DNA of 64,000 nt from DATHBD01 sp035296325 (GTDB taxonomy: Bacteria > Actinomycetota > Actinomycetes > Mycobacteriales > Micromonosporaceae): contig DATHBD010000037.1 in assembly GCA_035296325.1 (NCBI GenBank), positions 1-64,000 of the forward strand. Reading direction: 5' to 3'. The translations under genes were made by a program, and so were the position numbers. Positions within the stretch are counted from its first letter, which is position 1. Each line of letters opens with the position of its first letter. Positions 40,011-52,109 of the stretch are shown here, piece after piece. Under the pieces are notes generated by a model. It was not told where the DNA came from and did not search any database. It was given only the letters and a program-made list of their open reading frames with translations.

Positions 40011-40433
40011 TCAGTGGTTCATCCTGCCCCGTGCGTACTCGGCCAGGGTGGTGCGCCCCATGACGCATCCGGTGAACGTACTGACCTGCGCCGGATCGTC
40101 CGCCAATCGCTCCCAGGCCCGCCGGCCGGCCGCCGGGTCCAGCCGGCTCAGCAGGTCGGCCGCGTACACCTTGCCGGCCGGCGTCGCAGTCGCGACCAAC
40201 CGTTCCAGCTCGGGCCGCAGCTCCGCCTCGGCCGGCGCGTCGTCGATGCGCCGGCCGAGGGCGAGGTAGGCCGCCGTCTCGGGCAGCGTGGTGCTCGCGA
40301 TCCCGACGCCGCCGAAGGCCACCGTCCCGGCCTGGGCCAGCCGCTCCAGGTCGGAGCCGGGCTCAGCGGGCCGCCGCGGGCCGGCACCGGTGTCCGGAGC
40401 GGCGTCCGGGTCAGACCTTTTCCACCACGCCAC
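40011..40433 (-). CDS. Conserved-type hypothetical protein overlapping clpB
   Basis: A 140-residue protein, start [11 protein letters not shown], with alpha-helical Ala/Leu-rich repeats (ETAAYLALGRRIDD, LERLVATATPAGKVYAADLL, AAGRRAWERLADDP) and the end TTLAEYARGRMNH. The spacing suggests short helical (HEAT/TPR-like) repeats. The GTG at 40433 overlaps the clpB coding end by 23 bp in a different frame, so it is probably co-transcribed with clpB and thus heat-inducible. I do not recognise a named family. Confidence 0.6.
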   Translation of the reverse strand: MAWWKRSDPDAAPDTGAGPRRPAEPGSDLERLAQAGTVAFGGVGIASTTLPETAAYLALGRRIDDAPAEAELRPELERLVATATPAGKVYAADLLSRLDPAAGRRAWERLADDPAQVSTFTGCVMGRTTLAEYARGRMNH

Positions 40434-43023
40434 GGGTGCCTCCCAGGGTCAGCGCCTTCTTGTCCTCGGACAGATCGACGACCACCCGGTCGCCATCGGT
40501 GATCTCCCCCGACAGCAGGGCCCGCGCCAGCCGGTCACCGATGGCCGTCTGGATCAGGCGGCGCAGCGGACGTGCGCCGTACACCGGGTCATACCCATGC
40601 AGGGCCAGCCAGTCACGTGCCGGGTCGGTCACCTCCAGGGTGAGCCGGCGATCTCCCAGCCGCTTCGTCAGCATCCGCAGCTGGATCTCGACGATCGACT
40701 TGAGCTGATCCGCGGCGAGCGAGCCGAAGACCACGATGTCGTCGAGGCGGTTGAGGAACTCCGGCTTGAAGTGGCCGCGCACCACGGCGAGCACGGCTTC
40801 GCTGCGCTGCTCCTCGCTCTGGGTCGGGTCGGCCAGGACGTGCGAGCCGAGGTTCGAGGTCAGGACCAGGATCGCGTTGCGGAAGTCGACGGTGCGGCCC
40901 TGGCCGTCGGTGAGCCGGCCGTCGTCGAGCACCTGGAGCAGCACGTCGAACACGTCCGGGTGGGCCTTCTCCACCTCGTCCAGCAGGATCACCGAGTACG
41001 GCCGGCGGCGCACCGCCTCGGTGAGCTGCCCGCCCTCCTCGTACCCGATGTAGCCGGGCGGGGCGCCGACGAGTCGGGCCACCGAGTGCTTCTCGCCGTA
41101 CTCGCTCATGTCGATCCGGACCATCGCGCGCTCGTCGTCGAAGAGGAACTCGGCGAGCGCCTTGGCCAGCTCGGTCTTGCCGACACCGGTGGGGCCGAGG
41201 AAGAGGAAGCTGCCGGTGGGGCGGTCGGGGTCGGCCACGCCGGCGCGGGCCCGGCGTACCGCGTCGCTCACCGCCGAGACGGCCTGCGGCTGGCCGATCA
41301 CCCGGAACTGCAGCGACTCCTCCATCCGGAGCAGCTTCGCGGTCTCGCCCTCCAGCAGCCGGCCGGCCGGAATGCCGGTCCAGGCGGAGACCACGGACGC
41401 GATGTCGTCCGCGCCCACCTCCTCCTTCAGCATCGCGCCGTTGGCCTGCAGGGTGGCCAGCTCGCCCTCGGCCCGGACCAGGTCGGCCTCCAGCGCCGGG
41501 ATGCGGCCGTAGCGCAGCTCGGAGGCCCGGCCCAGGTCCATGTCGCGCTCGGCGCGTTCGGCCTCGCCGCGCAGCCGCTCCAACTCCTCCTTGGCGGTGG
41601 AGATCTTCGAGATGTGCTCCTTCTCGGTGCGCCACCGCTCGGTCAGTGCGGTGAGCTGCTCACGCTTGTCCGCCAACTCCTGGCGCAGCCGGTCCAGCCG
41701 TTGGGCGGAGGCGGCGTCCGGCTCCTTCGCCAGCGCCATCTCCTCGATCTCCAGCCGACGCACGCTGCGCTCCACCTCGTCGACCTCGACCGGCCGAGAG
41801 TCGATCTCCATCCGGAGCCGGGAGGCGGCCTCGTCGACCAGGTCGATGGCCTTGTCCGGCAGGAACCGGTCGGTGATGTACCGGTCCGACAGCGCGGCGG
41901 CGGCGACCAGGGCGGCGTCGGTGATCCGGACGCCGTGGTGCACCTCGTAGCGCTCCTTGAGCCCGCGCAGGATGCCGATGGTGTCCTCGATCGTGGGCTC
42001 GCCGACCACCACCGGCTGGAACCGCCGCTCCAGCGCCGGGTCCCGCTCGATGTGCTTGCGGTACTCGTCCAGCGTGGTGGCGCCGACCATCCGCAGCTCA
42101 CCGCGGGCGAGCATGGGCTTGAGCATGTTGCCGGCGTCCATCGAGCCCTCGCTCTTGCCGGCGCCGACGACCGTGTGCAGCTCATCCAGGAACGTGATGA
42201 CCTGGCCGTCGGAGTTCTTGATCTCCTCCAGTACGGACTTGAGCCGCTCCTCGAACTGCCCCCGGTACTGCGCGCCGGCCACCATCGCGCCGAGGTCCAG
42301 GCTGACCAGCCGCTTGTCGCGCAGCGACTCGGGCACGTCACCGGCGACGATGCGCTGGGCCAGGCCCTCCACGATCGCGGTCTTGCCCACGCCGGGCTCG
42401 CCGATCAGGACCGGGTTGTTCTTGGTACGCCGGGAGAGCACCTGGATCACGCGGCGGATCTCGGAGTCCCGGCCGATCACGGGGTCCACCTTGCCGTCGC
42501 GGGCCCGCTCGGTCAGGTCGACGCCGTACTTCTCCAGGGCCTTGTAGCTGCCCTCGGGGTCGGGGTTGGTGACCCGCCGGTCGCCGCCGCGGATCTGCGG
42601 GAACGCCGCGACCAGGGTCTGCTCGGTGGCACCCGCACGCTTGAGCTCACGGGCCACCTCGCCGCCGACCCGGGCCAGCCCGGCCAGGATGTGCTCGGTG
42701 GAGACGTATTCGTCGCCGAGCGGGCGGGCGATCTGCTCGGCGGCGTTCAATGCGTTGACGAACTCGCGGGACAGGCTCGGCTCGGTCACACTCGCGCCGC
42801 GGGCGCTCGGCAGCCGTTCCACGGCGTGCAGCGCGGCCCGGCGTACGTCAGCGGTGTTGGCACCGACGGCACGCAGCAGTGCCGGCGCGGTGGAACCGCC
42901 GGTGTCGAGCACGGCGAGCAGAAGGTGCCAGGCCTCGACCGTGGCGTGCCCGCGGCTGGTGGCGGCGGTGACGGCCCCGGTGACGACCTCACGGCTCTTG
43001 GTGGTCAGACGTTCGGTGTTCAT
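40411..43023 (-). CDS. clpB: ATP-dependent disaggregase ClpB
   Basis: An 870-residue Hsp100 protein that, with DnaK/DnaJ/GrpE, extracts and refolds aggregated proteins. It has the Clp N-domain, nucleotide-binding domain 1 ([17 protein letters not shown], Walker [16 protein letters not shown]), the long coiled-coil middle domain (about residues 400-525; [14 protein letters not shown] onward), and domain 2 ([32 protein letters not shown]). There is no IGF/L ClpP-binding loop, as expected of ClpB. ATG at 43023 has GGGGAG 3 bp upstream of the spacer; the open frame to 43056 is not conserved. A HAIR operator 50 bp upstream implies HspR repression. Confidence 0.96.
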   Translation of the reverse strand: MNTERLTTKSREVVTGAVTAATSRGHATVEAWHLLLAVLDTGGSTAPALLRAVGANTADVRRAALHAVERLPSARGASVTEPSLSREFVNALNAAEQIARPLGDEYVSTEHILAGLARVGGEVARELKRAGATEQTLVAAFPQIRGGDRRVTNPDPEGSYKALEKYGVDLTERARDGKVDPVIGRDSEIRRVIQVLSRRTKNNPVLIGEPGVGKTAIVEGLAQRIVAGDVPESLRDKRLVSLDLGAMVAGAQYRGQFEERLKSVLEEIKNSDGQVITFLDELHTVVGAGKSEGSMDAGNMLKPMLARGELRMVGATTLDEYRKHIERDPALERRFQPVVVGEPTIEDTIGILRGLKERYEVHHGVRITDAALVAAAALSDRYITDRFLPDKAIDLVDEAASRLRMEIDSRPVEVDEVERSVRRLEIEEMALAKEPDAASAQRLDRLRQELADKREQLTALTERWRTEKEHISKISTAKEELERLRGEAERAERDMDLGRASELRYGRIPALEADLVRAEGELATLQANGAMLKEEVGADDIASVVSAWTGIPAGRLLEGETAKLLRMEESLQFRVIGQPQAVSAVSDAVRRARAGVADPDRPTGSFLFLGPTGVGKTELAKALAEFLFDDERAMVRIDMSEYGEKHSVARLVGAPPGYIGYEEGGQLTEAVRRRPYSVILLDEVEKAHPDVFDVLLQVLDDGRLTDGQGRTVDFRNAILVLTSNLGSHVLADPTQSEEQRSEAVLAVVRGHFKPEFLNRLDDIVVFGSLAADQLKSIVEIQLRMLTKRLGDRRLTLEVTDPARDWLALHGYDPVYGARPLRRLIQTAIGDRLARALLSGEITDGDRVVVDLSEDKKALTLGGTRGVVEKV

Positions 43024-43073
43024 CGGCTCCCCAGTTGAGGACGGTGCATGGACCATGGGTTACGACGTTGCAG

Positions 43074-43098
43074 AAGTTGAGTCTATTCCGCTCAACTT
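43074..43098. promoter_or_regulatory. HAIR operator upstream of clpB
   Basis: AAGTTGAGT-N7-GCTCAACTT, a near-perfect 9-bp inverted repeat with 7-bp spacer. It corresponds to the HspR-associated inverted repeat (CTTGAGT-N7-ACTCAAG). It lies between divergent clpB and the plus-strand gene at 43266, so HspR may control both. Confidence 0.85.
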
Positions 43099-43265
43099 GC
43101 AGATTTTCGGTGCACGAACGCCGAGCGCCGAACGGGTCGGGATCTGCCCCGGACGTACCGTTCTCCGGGTTCCCTGACGGTGGAACCTTTGCCCCGGCCC
43201 CGCCGAGCGGTTACGGTGACGCCGACGCTCCCTACCAGGAGGACGGCGAGACCAGGAGTTTTGCG

Positions 43266-43697
43266 GTGAGCGTGCACGAGACAGCATTCCGCGGGTTCGC
43301 GAACCCGGTGGACCCGACCACTGCCGAACTGCGTGCGTGGGCCTACCACCCGGACAGCGTGCCGCTGCAGGAGATGCCGCCGGACTGGGACCTGCTGGTC
43401 GCCGGCGACCCGCTCATCGGCACCCTGTTCGAGCTGGCCGTGGACCGCGACTGCCCGGCCCGCCGGTTCGCCCTGCACTGTCTGTACATCTACGCGGCCG
43501 ACGCCATCCGTACCGACTTCCGGGCCCATCCCAGGCGCAAGCTGAAGCGCTTCGTGGAACAGGCGGAGAAGGACGGCGACGAGATGCTCGCCATCTGGGC
43601 ACACAACGCCAAGATGCTGCTGGCCCGCAAGGAACTCTTCGACTACGCCGACTGGTGCGAAGGCGGGCTGGTCCGCAAGCCGCGCCGGATCGGGTAG
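43266..43697 (+). CDS. Conserved hypothetical protein divergent from clpB
   Basis: A 143-residue protein: HETAFRGFANPVDPTTAELRAWAYHPD, LQEMPPDWDLLVAGDPLIGTLFELA, CPARRFALHCLYIYAADAIRTDF, KLKRFVEQAEKDGDEMLAIWAHNA and a C-terminal basic end. It is an all-alpha protein with conserved Trp/Tyr and a Cys pair, and related sequences are widespread in actinobacteria; function is unknown. The GTG at 43266 follows CAGGAG. It faces away from clpB across the HAIR site. Convergent with hspR. Confidence 0.78.
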   Translation: MSVHETAFRGFANPVDPTTAELRAWAYHPDSVPLQEMPPDWDLLVAGDPLIGTLFELAVDRDCPARRFALHCLYIYAADAIRTDFRAHPRRKLKRFVEQAEKDGDEMLAIWAHNAKMLLARKELFDYADWCEGGLVRKPRRIG

Positions 43698-43731
43698 GCG
43701 GGGAGTCCCGGGCACTGCCGCGCGCCTGATG

Positions 43732-44172
43732 TCAGCGACCGTCGGGCGTGCGGCGCGGGCGCCACACCACGAGCGCGGAGCGGGCCTGCGCCACCGGCAC
43801 CAGGTCGCGGCGGGGCAGCGTCGACGCCTGCACCGCGGCCAACTGCCGTCGCGCGTCAGCGAGCTGATGCTCCAGCTCGGCCACCCGATCCTGCAACTGC
43901 GCGGCGTACTGCTCCAGGTCGATGATTCGCTTGATGCCGGCGAGGTTGACACCCTCCTCCTGGCTGAGCCGCTGCACCTCGCGGAGCAGTGACACATCGC
44001 GGGTGCTGTACCGCCGCCCGCCACCGGAGGTACGGCCCGCCTGCACCAGACCCAGCCGGTCGTACTGACGCAGGGTCTGCGGGTGCATCCCGGCCATCCG
44101 GGCCGCCACCGAGATGATCAGGACCTTCGCGTCGGTGGTCGTCTCGACGCTCAGGAAGAACTCCTCACTCAC
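43732..44172 (-). CDS. hspR: Heat-shock repressor HspR (MerR family)
   Basis: A 146-residue MerR-type regulator. The N-terminal winged helix (ISVAARMAGMHPQTLRQYDRLGLV, GGGRRYSTRDVSLLREVQRL) is followed by a coiled coil (EQYAAQLQDRVAELEHQLADARRQLAAVQ) for dimerisation. HspR binds HAIR sequences and represses the dnaK operon and clpB, with DnaK as a co-repressor that is titrated away by unfolded protein. It is the last gene of the dnaK operon, 36 bp after dnaJ. GTG start. Confidence 0.94.
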   Translation of the reverse strand: MSEEFFLSVETTTDAKVLIISVAARMAGMHPQTLRQYDRLGLVQAGRTSGGGRRYSTRDVSLLREVQRLSQEEGVNLAGIKRIIDLEQYAAQLQDRVAELEHQLADARRQLAAVQASTLPRRDLVPVAQARSALVVWRPRRTPDGR

Positions 44173-44208
44173 GACTCGCCTCCGCTCTCGATCGTCGGCT
44201 CTGGATCG

Positions 44209-45444
44209 TCATGCCGCCGGGGCGGGATTCGCGGGCTTGGCGCGCTCACGGGCCGCGGCGTCGATACGGGTCCGCGGTGCCGGCGGCGCCGCGGCGGCGT
44301 ACTCCTCCAGCAGCTTGCGCGCATGCTCGGACAGGTCGGTCGGCACGTGCACCTCGACGGTGACGAGCAGATCACCCGCCCTCCCGTCGCGGCGCACCAC
44401 GCCCTTGCCGCGCACCCGCAGGACCCGGCCGGACGGCGTACCGGGCGGCACCCGCAGGGTGACCGTCGAATCCAGGGTGGGCACCCGCAGATCGACACCG
44501 AGCGCCGCCTCGGCGAAGGTCACCGGCACGGTCAGCGTCAGGTCGTCCCCGGTGCGCCCCAGCAGGGTGTCCGGACGCACCTTGACCAGCACGTACAGGT
44601 CGCCGGCCGGACCGCCGCGCTCGCCCGGTTCGCCCCGGCTGGCCAGCCGGATGCGCTGACCGTCGCTCACGCCGGGCGGGATCCGGACGTTCATGGTCCG
44701 GGTCCTGGTGACCCCGCCGGTCCCCCGGCACTCGGGGCATTTCTCCTCGACCACCGTGCCGACGCCCTGGCAGTTGCGGCACGGCTCCGAGAAGCTGAAC
44801 GCGCCCTGGTTGCTGGTCACCAGGCCGGCGCCCTTGCAGACCGGGCAGGTGCGCGGCTGGCTGCCGGGTGCCGCGCCGTTGCCGTGGCACGTGTCGCAGA
44901 CACCCGGCGTACGCAGGGTCAGCGGGACCGTGACGCCCTGCACCGCGTCGGCGAAGCTCAGCGCGACCTCGGTCTCCACGTCACGCCCACGGGAGGTGCG
45001 CTGGCGGGTCCCCGCACCCGCACCGCCGCCGCCGCCGGAGAAGATCGAGCCGAAGAGGTCGGAGAATCCGGCCCCGCCGAACCGACGGTCGCCGTCTCCG
45101 CCGCCCGCGCCGGCCGCGCCGGCGAACAGGTCGTTGAGGTCGAACTGCACACCGCCGGCCGGGCCCGGGCCACCGCCGCCGCGAGCGCCCCGCCGGAACT
45201 GGCCGGACCCGAACAGCGAGCGCATCTCGTCGTACTCCTTGCGACGCCGATCGTCGGAGAGCACGTCGTAGGCCTCGGACACCTCCTTGAAGCGCTCCTC
45301 GGCCTTGGCGTTGCCGGGATTACGGTCCGGGTGCAGCTCGCGCGCCAGCTTCCGGTACGCCTTCTTGATCTCATCGGTCGTGGCGGATTTGGTGACGCCG
45401 AGGACCGTGTAGAAGTCCTTCTCCAACCAGTCCTTGGAGCTCAT
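44209..45444 (-). CDS. dnaJ: Chaperone DnaJ
   Basis: A 411-residue type I Hsp40. J-domain at residues 9-75 with the HPD triad ([11 protein letters not shown]), a Gly-rich linker, then four zinc-binding CxxCxGxG repeats ([32 protein letters not shown]) and the client-binding C-terminal domains ([12 protein letters not shown]). It delivers substrates to DnaK and stimulates its ATPase. GGAGGAGGTG precedes the ATG at 45444. This is the streptomycete-type DnaJ1 with [16 protein letters not shown] start. Confidence 0.95.
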   Translation of the reverse strand: MSSKDWLEKDFYTVLGVTKSATTDEIKKAYRKLARELHPDRNPGNAKAEERFKEVSEAYDVLSDDRRRKEYDEMRSLFGSGQFRRGARGGGGPGPAGGVQFDLNDLFAGAAGAGGGDGDRRFGGAGFSDLFGSIFSGGGGGAGAGTRQRTSRGRDVETEVALSFADAVQGVTVPLTLRTPGVCDTCHGNGAAPGSQPRTCPVCKGAGLVTSNQGAFSFSEPCRNCQGVGTVVEEKCPECRGTGGVTRTRTMNVRIPPGVSDGQRIRLASRGEPGERGGPAGDLYVLVKVRPDTLLGRTGDDLTLTVPVTFAEAALGVDLRVPTLDSTVTLRVPPGTPSGRVLRVRGKGVVRRDGRAGDLLVTVEVHVPTDLSEHARKLLEEYAAAAPPAPRTRIDAAARERAKPANPAPAA

Positions 45445-45478
45445 CGCGCCACCTCCTCCACTCGTCGGGTTGACCGGA

Positions 45479-46213
45479 TCATTCCGGGTCGGCAACCGCG
45501 ACCATGGCCGGCCGCAGCAGTCGTTCACCGAGCTGGTAGCCCCGGCGCAGCACCGCGACGCAGGTCGGCTCCGTGACGTCGGCCGAGGTGGAGTGCGCCA
45601 CCGCCTCGTGCCGGGTCGGGTCGAACTCGTCGCCCTGGGCACCGAAGTCGGTCAGCCCGAACTTCGCCAGCGTCGTGGTGAGCTGCTCGGCCATGGTGGC
45701 GAACGGGCCGGTCAGGTCGCCGTGCTCGCGAGCCCGGTCCAGATCGTCGAGCACCGGGAGGAGCGCGAGGATCACGTTCCCGGTGGCCTGCTCGACCACC
45801 AGGGCACGGTCCCGGTCCACCCGCTTGCGGTAGTTGGCGTACTCGGCGGTGACCCGCTGCAGGTCGCGTACCCGCTCGTCGAGCTCGATGCGCAGCGCGC
45901 GCACCTCCGCACCGGCACCGGAGGTCCCCGCGGAGCCCGCCGATGTACCCGACCCGTCGGCGTCGGTCGCCTTGTCCTCCGCGCCTCTGGCCTCGGCGGC
46001 CCGGGCCTCAGCGGCCTTCGCGTCGGCTACCGAGCCGCGGCCCGGGTCCGCCGCCGGCTCCTCGGCCGGTGGGCCACCCGCCGCGTCGGCAGCGCCCGAT
46101 GCCTCGGGCACTTCCGTTCCAGCGTTCTGCTGTGGGTCCGTCTCAGCGCTCAAGTCGGCGGCATTCAAGTCGGCGCTCGTGGCGGCGCCGTTACTGCGGT
46201 GGTCGCGGCTCAT
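45479..46213 (-). CDS. grpE: Nucleotide exchange factor GrpE
   Basis: A 244-residue protein. The first 90 residues are acidic and low-complexity (Ala/Glu/Asp-rich, [13 protein letters not shown]). Residues about 95-150 form the long coiled-coil helix ([27 protein letters not shown]) and the rest the beta-wing domain ([30 protein letters not shown]). GrpE releases ADP from DnaK. GGGAGC lies upstream of the ATG at 46213. It sits 61 bp after dnaK and 34 bp before dnaJ. Confidence 0.95.
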   Translation of the reverse strand: MSRDHRSNGAATSADLNAADLSAETDPQQNAGTEVPEASGAADAAGGPPAEEPAADPGRGSVADAKAAEARAAEARGAEDKATDADGSGTSAGSAGTSGAGAEVRALRIELDERVRDLQRVTAEYANYRKRVDRDRALVVEQATGNVILALLPVLDDLDRAREHGDLTGPFATMAEQLTTTLAKFGLTDFGAQGDEFDPTRHEAVAHSTSADVTEPTCVAVLRRGYQLGERLLRPAMVAVADPE

Positions 46214-46274
46214 GACGTGCTCCCTCGACCCACCGGGCCGGCCCATGCCGGCCCGGTGGGTTGCGATGTACGGA

Positions 46275-48161
<1,887 letters not shown>

Positions 48162-48209
48162 GGTGTTGGTTCCTCCCGGAGGTGTGGTGGCCGCGGGGCG
48201 CACCACGAA

Positions 48210-48230
48210 GTTGAGTGGACTGAACTCAAT
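48210..48230. promoter_or_regulatory. HAIR operator upstream of dnaK
   Basis: GTTGAGT-N7-ACTCAAT, i.e. TTGAGT and ACTCAA in perfect inverted order with the 7-bp spacer of the HspR-binding consensus. It lies in the 235-bp divergent region between dnaK and the first GTPase gene. Confidence 0.9.
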
Positions 48231-48396
48231 GATGCCACATCATCCGTGATCGGCAAGTCCGGGTTGAGCCGATGTCACGCAACTCTTCACTGACCTGCGC
48301 CGTTATGGCATGGCATCGGGGGAACCGTGGGGCGGGCGTGGTGGAACGCACCGGAGTTGCATGGCGGACTGGCGGCGCATCATGCACGCTTAGGCC

Positions 48397-50406
48397 GTGA
48401 CGACGCAGGACGACCCGGCGCAGCCCGGCCCGCCGCAGCCCGGCACGCCGCAGCCCGGCCCGGCGCAGGCAGAGCCGGCGACGCCGGCTGACCCGCCGCC
48501 GCAGGCAGACCCGGCGCAGGCCGGGGCGCCGCAGGCCGCGCTGGCGCCGCAGGCTGCTGTGCGCCGCAATCCGGCGCCGCGCGACCCGTCCGCCCGTACG
48601 CCCGACACGGTGGAGAACGTCCGCGAGCTCATCCGCGCCCTGACCGGCCTGCGCGACGTGGTCCGCGCCACCACGTACCCGTTGGCCCTGCCCGGCACCG
48701 AGGCCGCGACGCTGACCACCAAGGGCGTCGCCGACCAGCTCGAGGACTACCTGCTCCCGCGCCTCGACCGGCTCGACGCCCCGCTCCTCGTGGTGGTCGG
48801 CGGCTCCACCGGCGCCGGCAAGTCCACCCTGGTCAACAGCCTGGTACGGACCCCGGTCAGCCCTGCGGGCGTACTGCGGCCGACGACCCGCGCCCCCGTC
48901 CTGGTCTGCCACCCCGCCGACATCACCTGGTTCACCGAGTCGCATCTGCTTCCCGGCCTGATCCGCACCACCGGCAGCACCGCCGACGCGCACACCCTGC
49001 AGGTGGTCCCGGCGCCCGCGCTCACCCCCGGCCTCGCGTTCCTGGACGCCCCCGACATCGACTCGGTGGTCGACGCCAACCGCGCGCTCGCCAGCCAGCT
49101 GCTCGCCGCCGCCGACCTGTGGCTCTTCGTCACCACCGCGGCCCGGTACGCCGACGCGGTGCCGTGGGAGATGCTGCGGACCGCCCGCGGCCGGGGTACC
49201 GCGATCGCGCTGGTCCTGGATCGAGTTCCGCCCGGCGCCGCCGGCGAGATCGCGCCCCACCTGCGCACCATGCTGACCGAGCAGGAGCTGGGCGGCATTC
49301 CGCTCTTCGTGCTGCCGGAGGCGGAGCTGGACTCGCAACGCCTGCTCGACGAGGCCGTGGTGGCCCAGCTGCGCGACTGGTTCGCCGAGCTGGCCCGGTC
49401 CGCGTCGTCGCGCGCCACCGTCGTGCGGCAGACCGTCGGCGGCGCGATCGACGCGCTGCGACCGGCCGTGGCAGGGCTCGCCGCGACCGCTGATGAGCAG
49501 GTCACCGCGGTCGAGGCGCTCACCGGCGGGGTTCGGACGGCGTACCGGGCGGCGGAAACCGAGGTGGAGCGCGGCATCGCCGACGGCGCGCTGCTGCGCG
49601 GCGAAGTGCTGGCGCGCTGGCAGGAACTGGTCGGCACCGGTGACCTCATGCGCGCCATCCAGTCCCGGGTCGGCTGGCTCCGCGACCGGGTGGTGGCCGC
49701 CGTGACGGGACGGATCGCGCCCACGGACCGCTTCCAGGAGGCGCTGGAGTCCGGCATCGCGATGCTGCTCACCGGCGTCGCCACCGACGCCGCCGAGCAG
49801 GCCGCCGCGGCGTGGCGCCCCCATCCGGCCGGCGCCCGCCTGCTGGAGACCACCGGCGACGCCCTGGGCCGGCCCTCGCCCGAGCTGCCCGTGCGGATCG
49901 ACCGCCTGATCCGGGACTGGCAGCGGTTCGTCCTGGAACTGGTCCGCAGCGAGGCCGGCGACAAGCGCGCACTGGCCCGGGCCAGTGCGTACGTGGTCAA
50001 TGCCAGTGGCCTGCTGCTGATGGTCGTGGTCTTCACAGCGACCGCCTTCATCCCGACCGGGCTGGAGGTCGCGGTGGCCGGCGGGACGACCGTCGCGGCG
50101 CAGAAGCTGCTCGAGGCGATCTTCGGCGACCAGGCCGTTCGGACGCTGGCGGCGACGGCGCGCGCGGATCTCCTGGACCGGGTGCACAAGCTGCTCGACG
50201 AGGAGGCGGCCCGCTACTGGGCGGTGCTCGACGCCACCGGCGTCGACGTGCAGGCCGGCCGGCGGCTCCGCGCGGCGGCCGAGGACGTGCAGCGGGCCCG
50301 CAAGGCGGCCGGTCTCCCGGCGGCGGTCTCCGGTTCCGTGGTCACCGGACCGGCAGCACCCGGACCGGCAGCGCCCGGATCCGCGGCATCCGGGGCGCCG
50401 GCATGA
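48397..50406 (+). CDS. Dynamin-like/ABC-type GTPase, membrane associated (first of pair)
   Basis: A 669-residue protein. The first 60 residues are Pro/Ala/Gln-rich repeats (PGPPQPGTPQPGPAQ). A GTPase domain follows with P-loop GGSTGAGKSTLVNSL (near 137), switch region VLRPTTRAPVLVC, DAPDIDSV as the DxxG equivalent and a KxD-like LVLDRVP. A long helical region leads to a hydrophobic hairpin (NASGLLLMVVVFTATAFIPTGLEVAVAGG, about 530-565) and a further helical end. This matches bacterial dynamin-like proteins anchored by a membrane hairpin. The final 30 residues are PAAPG repeats. ATGA overlap with the second GTPase shows coupling. Confidence 0.75.
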   Translation: MTTQDDPAQPGPPQPGTPQPGPAQAEPATPADPPPQADPAQAGAPQAALAPQAAVRRNPAPRDPSARTPDTVENVRELIRALTGLRDVVRATTYPLALPGTEAATLTTKGVADQLEDYLLPRLDRLDAPLLVVVGGSTGAGKSTLVNSLVRTPVSPAGVLRPTTRAPVLVCHPADITWFTESHLLPGLIRTTGSTADAHTLQVVPAPALTPGLAFLDAPDIDSVVDANRALASQLLAAADLWLFVTTAARYADAVPWEMLRTARGRGTAIALVLDRVPPGAAGEIAPHLRTMLTEQELGGIPLFVLPEAELDSQRLLDEAVVAQLRDWFAELARSASSRATVVRQTVGGAIDALRPAVAGLAATADEQVTAVEALTGGVRTAYRAAETEVERGIADGALLRGEVLARWQELVGTGDLMRAIQSRVGWLRDRVVAAVTGRIAPTDRFQEALESGIAMLLTGVATDAAEQAAAAWRPHPAGARLLETTGDALGRPSPELPVRIDRLIRDWQRFVLELVRSEAGDKRALARASAYVVNASGLLLMVVVFTATAFIPTGLEVAVAGGTTVAAQKLLEAIFGDQAVRTLAATARADLLDRVHKLLDEEAARYWAVLDATGVDVQAGRRLRAAAEDVQRARKAAGLPAAVSGSVVTGPAAPGPAAPGSAASGAPA

Positions 50407-52109
50407 GCGTGGTGGACCGGATGCGCGGTGCGCTGTCCCGGCGGCCCACCGAGATCGACGCGGACACGCTTGTCGAGCGCGTGGACGGGCTGCGACGCTT
50501 CCTCACCGCCGCCGAGGGGCACATCCCCCAGGCGCGCCTGGTCACCGCGCGTACCGTCGTCGACCGGGCCGGCGAGCGGCTCTCGCTGTCCCGGGCACAC
50601 ACGGTGGTCGCGCTGGCCGGGGCGACCGGCAGTGGCAAGTCCAGCCTGTTCAACGCCATCTCCGGGCTCAACCTCTCACCGGTGGGGGTACGCCGCCCGA
50701 CCACCGGGGTCGCGCACGCCTGCGTCTGGGGCACCGAGGGCGCGTTCCCGCTGCTCGACTGGCTCGGTGTGCCGCCGGGCTCCCGATTTGCCCGGGAGAG
50801 CCAGCTCGACGGCGACGACCAGGCAGCCCTGCGTGGCCTGGTCCTGCTCGACCTGCCGGACTTCGACTCGGTCCAGGAGGCGCACCGGGTCGAGGTTGAC
50901 CGGCTGCTGCGACTGGTGGATCTGGTCGTGTGGGTGCTGGACCCGCAGAAGTACGCCGACCGGATCGTGCATCAGCAGTACCTGCGCCAGTTCGCCAGCT
51001 ACCGCGACATCACCGTCGTCGCACTCAACCAGGCCGACCTGCTCAGCGCCGCCGACCTGGACCGGTGCCTGACCGACCTGCGCCGGCTGATCGTCGCCGA
51101 CGGCCTCGACGGCGTACCCGTGCTGGCCACCTCGACCAGGGCCGCGCCCGGTCTGGAGGAGCTGCGCACGCTGCTCGGCGGCGCGGTGGCCCTGCGCCGG
51201 GCGGCGTTGAACCGGCTCGCCGGTGACGTGGCCGGCGCGGTGGCCGAACTCGCCCCCACCGTGGAGCCCGCCGCGGGCCAGAACCTGATCGACCAGGACG
51301 CGGTCGACCAGCTCGACACCCGCCTGGCCGCCGCCGCCGGGGTCCCCGCGGTCGTCGACGCCACCGGACGGGCGTACCGGCACCGCGCCCGCGCGGCAAC
51401 CGGCTGGCCGTTGCTGCGCTGGCTCGGCCGGCTCCGCCCCGACCCGCTGCGCCGGCTGCACCTCTCCGACGGCACACCGGCGCTGAGCAAGGAGGAGCGC
51501 AAGGCGCTCAACTCCGCGATCACCGCGGCGCCGGTCTCCATCCCGACGCTGCCCCAGGCCACCGCCGCTCAGCAGGCGGCCGTTGCGCTGGCGGGCCGAC
51601 GGCTCGCCGACAGCGCGAGCGAGCGCCTGCCCGAGCCGTGGCCGGCCGCGATGAGCGCCGCGTCGCGGTCCCGGCAGGCGGATGTCCCGGACGCGCTGGA
51701 CCGGGCGGTCGCCCGGACGGACCTCGGCATGGCCCGCCGCCCGGTGTGGTGGCGGGTGGTCGGGTTCGTGCAGTGGCTCGCCGTACTGACCGCGCTGGTC
51801 GGCCTGGGCTGGCTCGCCGTGCGGTACGCCTTCACCTTCCTCGGGCTGCCCGAGCTGCCCGGGCCACGGGTCGGCGAGCTGCCGCTGCCGACGGTGCTGC
51901 TGCTCGGCGGGCTGCTGGCCGGTGCGCTGATCGCCATGGTGGTGCGACCGATCATCAGCATCGCCGCGGGGCGGGCCCGACGACGGGCCGAACGCCGGCT
52001 GCGCGCCGCGGTGGCGGAGGTGGCCGACGAGCTGGTGGTGGCGCCGGTACGCCAGGTCATCACGGCGTACGTCACCGCCCGCGACGCCCTCGGCGCAGCC
52101 GGGCGCTGA
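50403..52109 (+). CDS. Dynamin-like/YfjP GTPase with two C-terminal transmembrane helices (second of pair)
   Basis: A 568-residue partner of the preceding GTPase. It has an N-terminal helix bundle (DADTLVERVDGLRRFL), P-loop GATGSGKSSLFNAI near 75, RRPTTGVAHACVW, LLDLPDFDSVQ (DxxG), and the guanine-specificity NQAD in VVALNQADLL. Two hydrophobic segments near residues 455-480 and 495-520 are joined by a short loop, followed by a basic helix (RARRRAERRLRAA). Two adjacent, different-length GTPases with C-terminal membrane anchors recall the paired dynamin-like proteins of streptomycetes that stabilise septa (inference). Coupled at both ends: ATGA before and TGATG after. Confidence 0.78.
   Translation: MSVVDRMRGALSRRPTEIDADTLVERVDGLRRFLTAAEGHIPQARLVTARTVVDRAGERLSLSRAHTVVALAGATGSGKSSLFNAISGLNLSPVGVRRPTTGVAHACVWGTEGAFPLLDWLGVPPGSRFARESQLDGDDQAALRGLVLLDLPDFDSVQEAHRVEVDRLLRLVDLVVWVLDPQKYADRIVHQQYLRQFASYRDITVVALNQADLLSAADLDRCLTDLRRLIVADGLDGVPVLATSTRAAPGLEELRTLLGGAVALRRAALNRLAGDVAGAVAELAPTVEPAAGQNLIDQDAVDQLDTRLAAAAGVPAVVDATGRAYRHRARAATGWPLLRWLGRLRPDPLRRLHLSDGTPALSKEERKALNSAITAAPVSIPTLPQATAAQQAAVALAGRRLADSASERLPEPWPAAMSAASRSRQADVPDALDRAVARTDLGMARRPVWWRVVGFVQWLAVLTALVGLGWLAVRYAFTFLGLPELPGPRVGELPLPTVLLLGGLLAGALIAMVVRPIISIAAGRARRRAERRLRAAVAEVADELVVAPVRQVITAYVTARDALGAAGR

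Noticed and set aside
40288..43038. A 916-residue plus-strand frame opposite clpB
   Set aside because: It is the antisense of clpB and has no family-like motif.
48255..48290. Second HAIR site upstream of dnaK (GGTTGAGCC...CAACTC)
   Set aside because: Half-sites are present but the spacer is not 7 bp and the arms do not match the consensus.
48397..50187. Minus-strand frame overlapping the first GTPase
   Set aside because: Antisense shadow; the GTPase motifs are on the plus strand.
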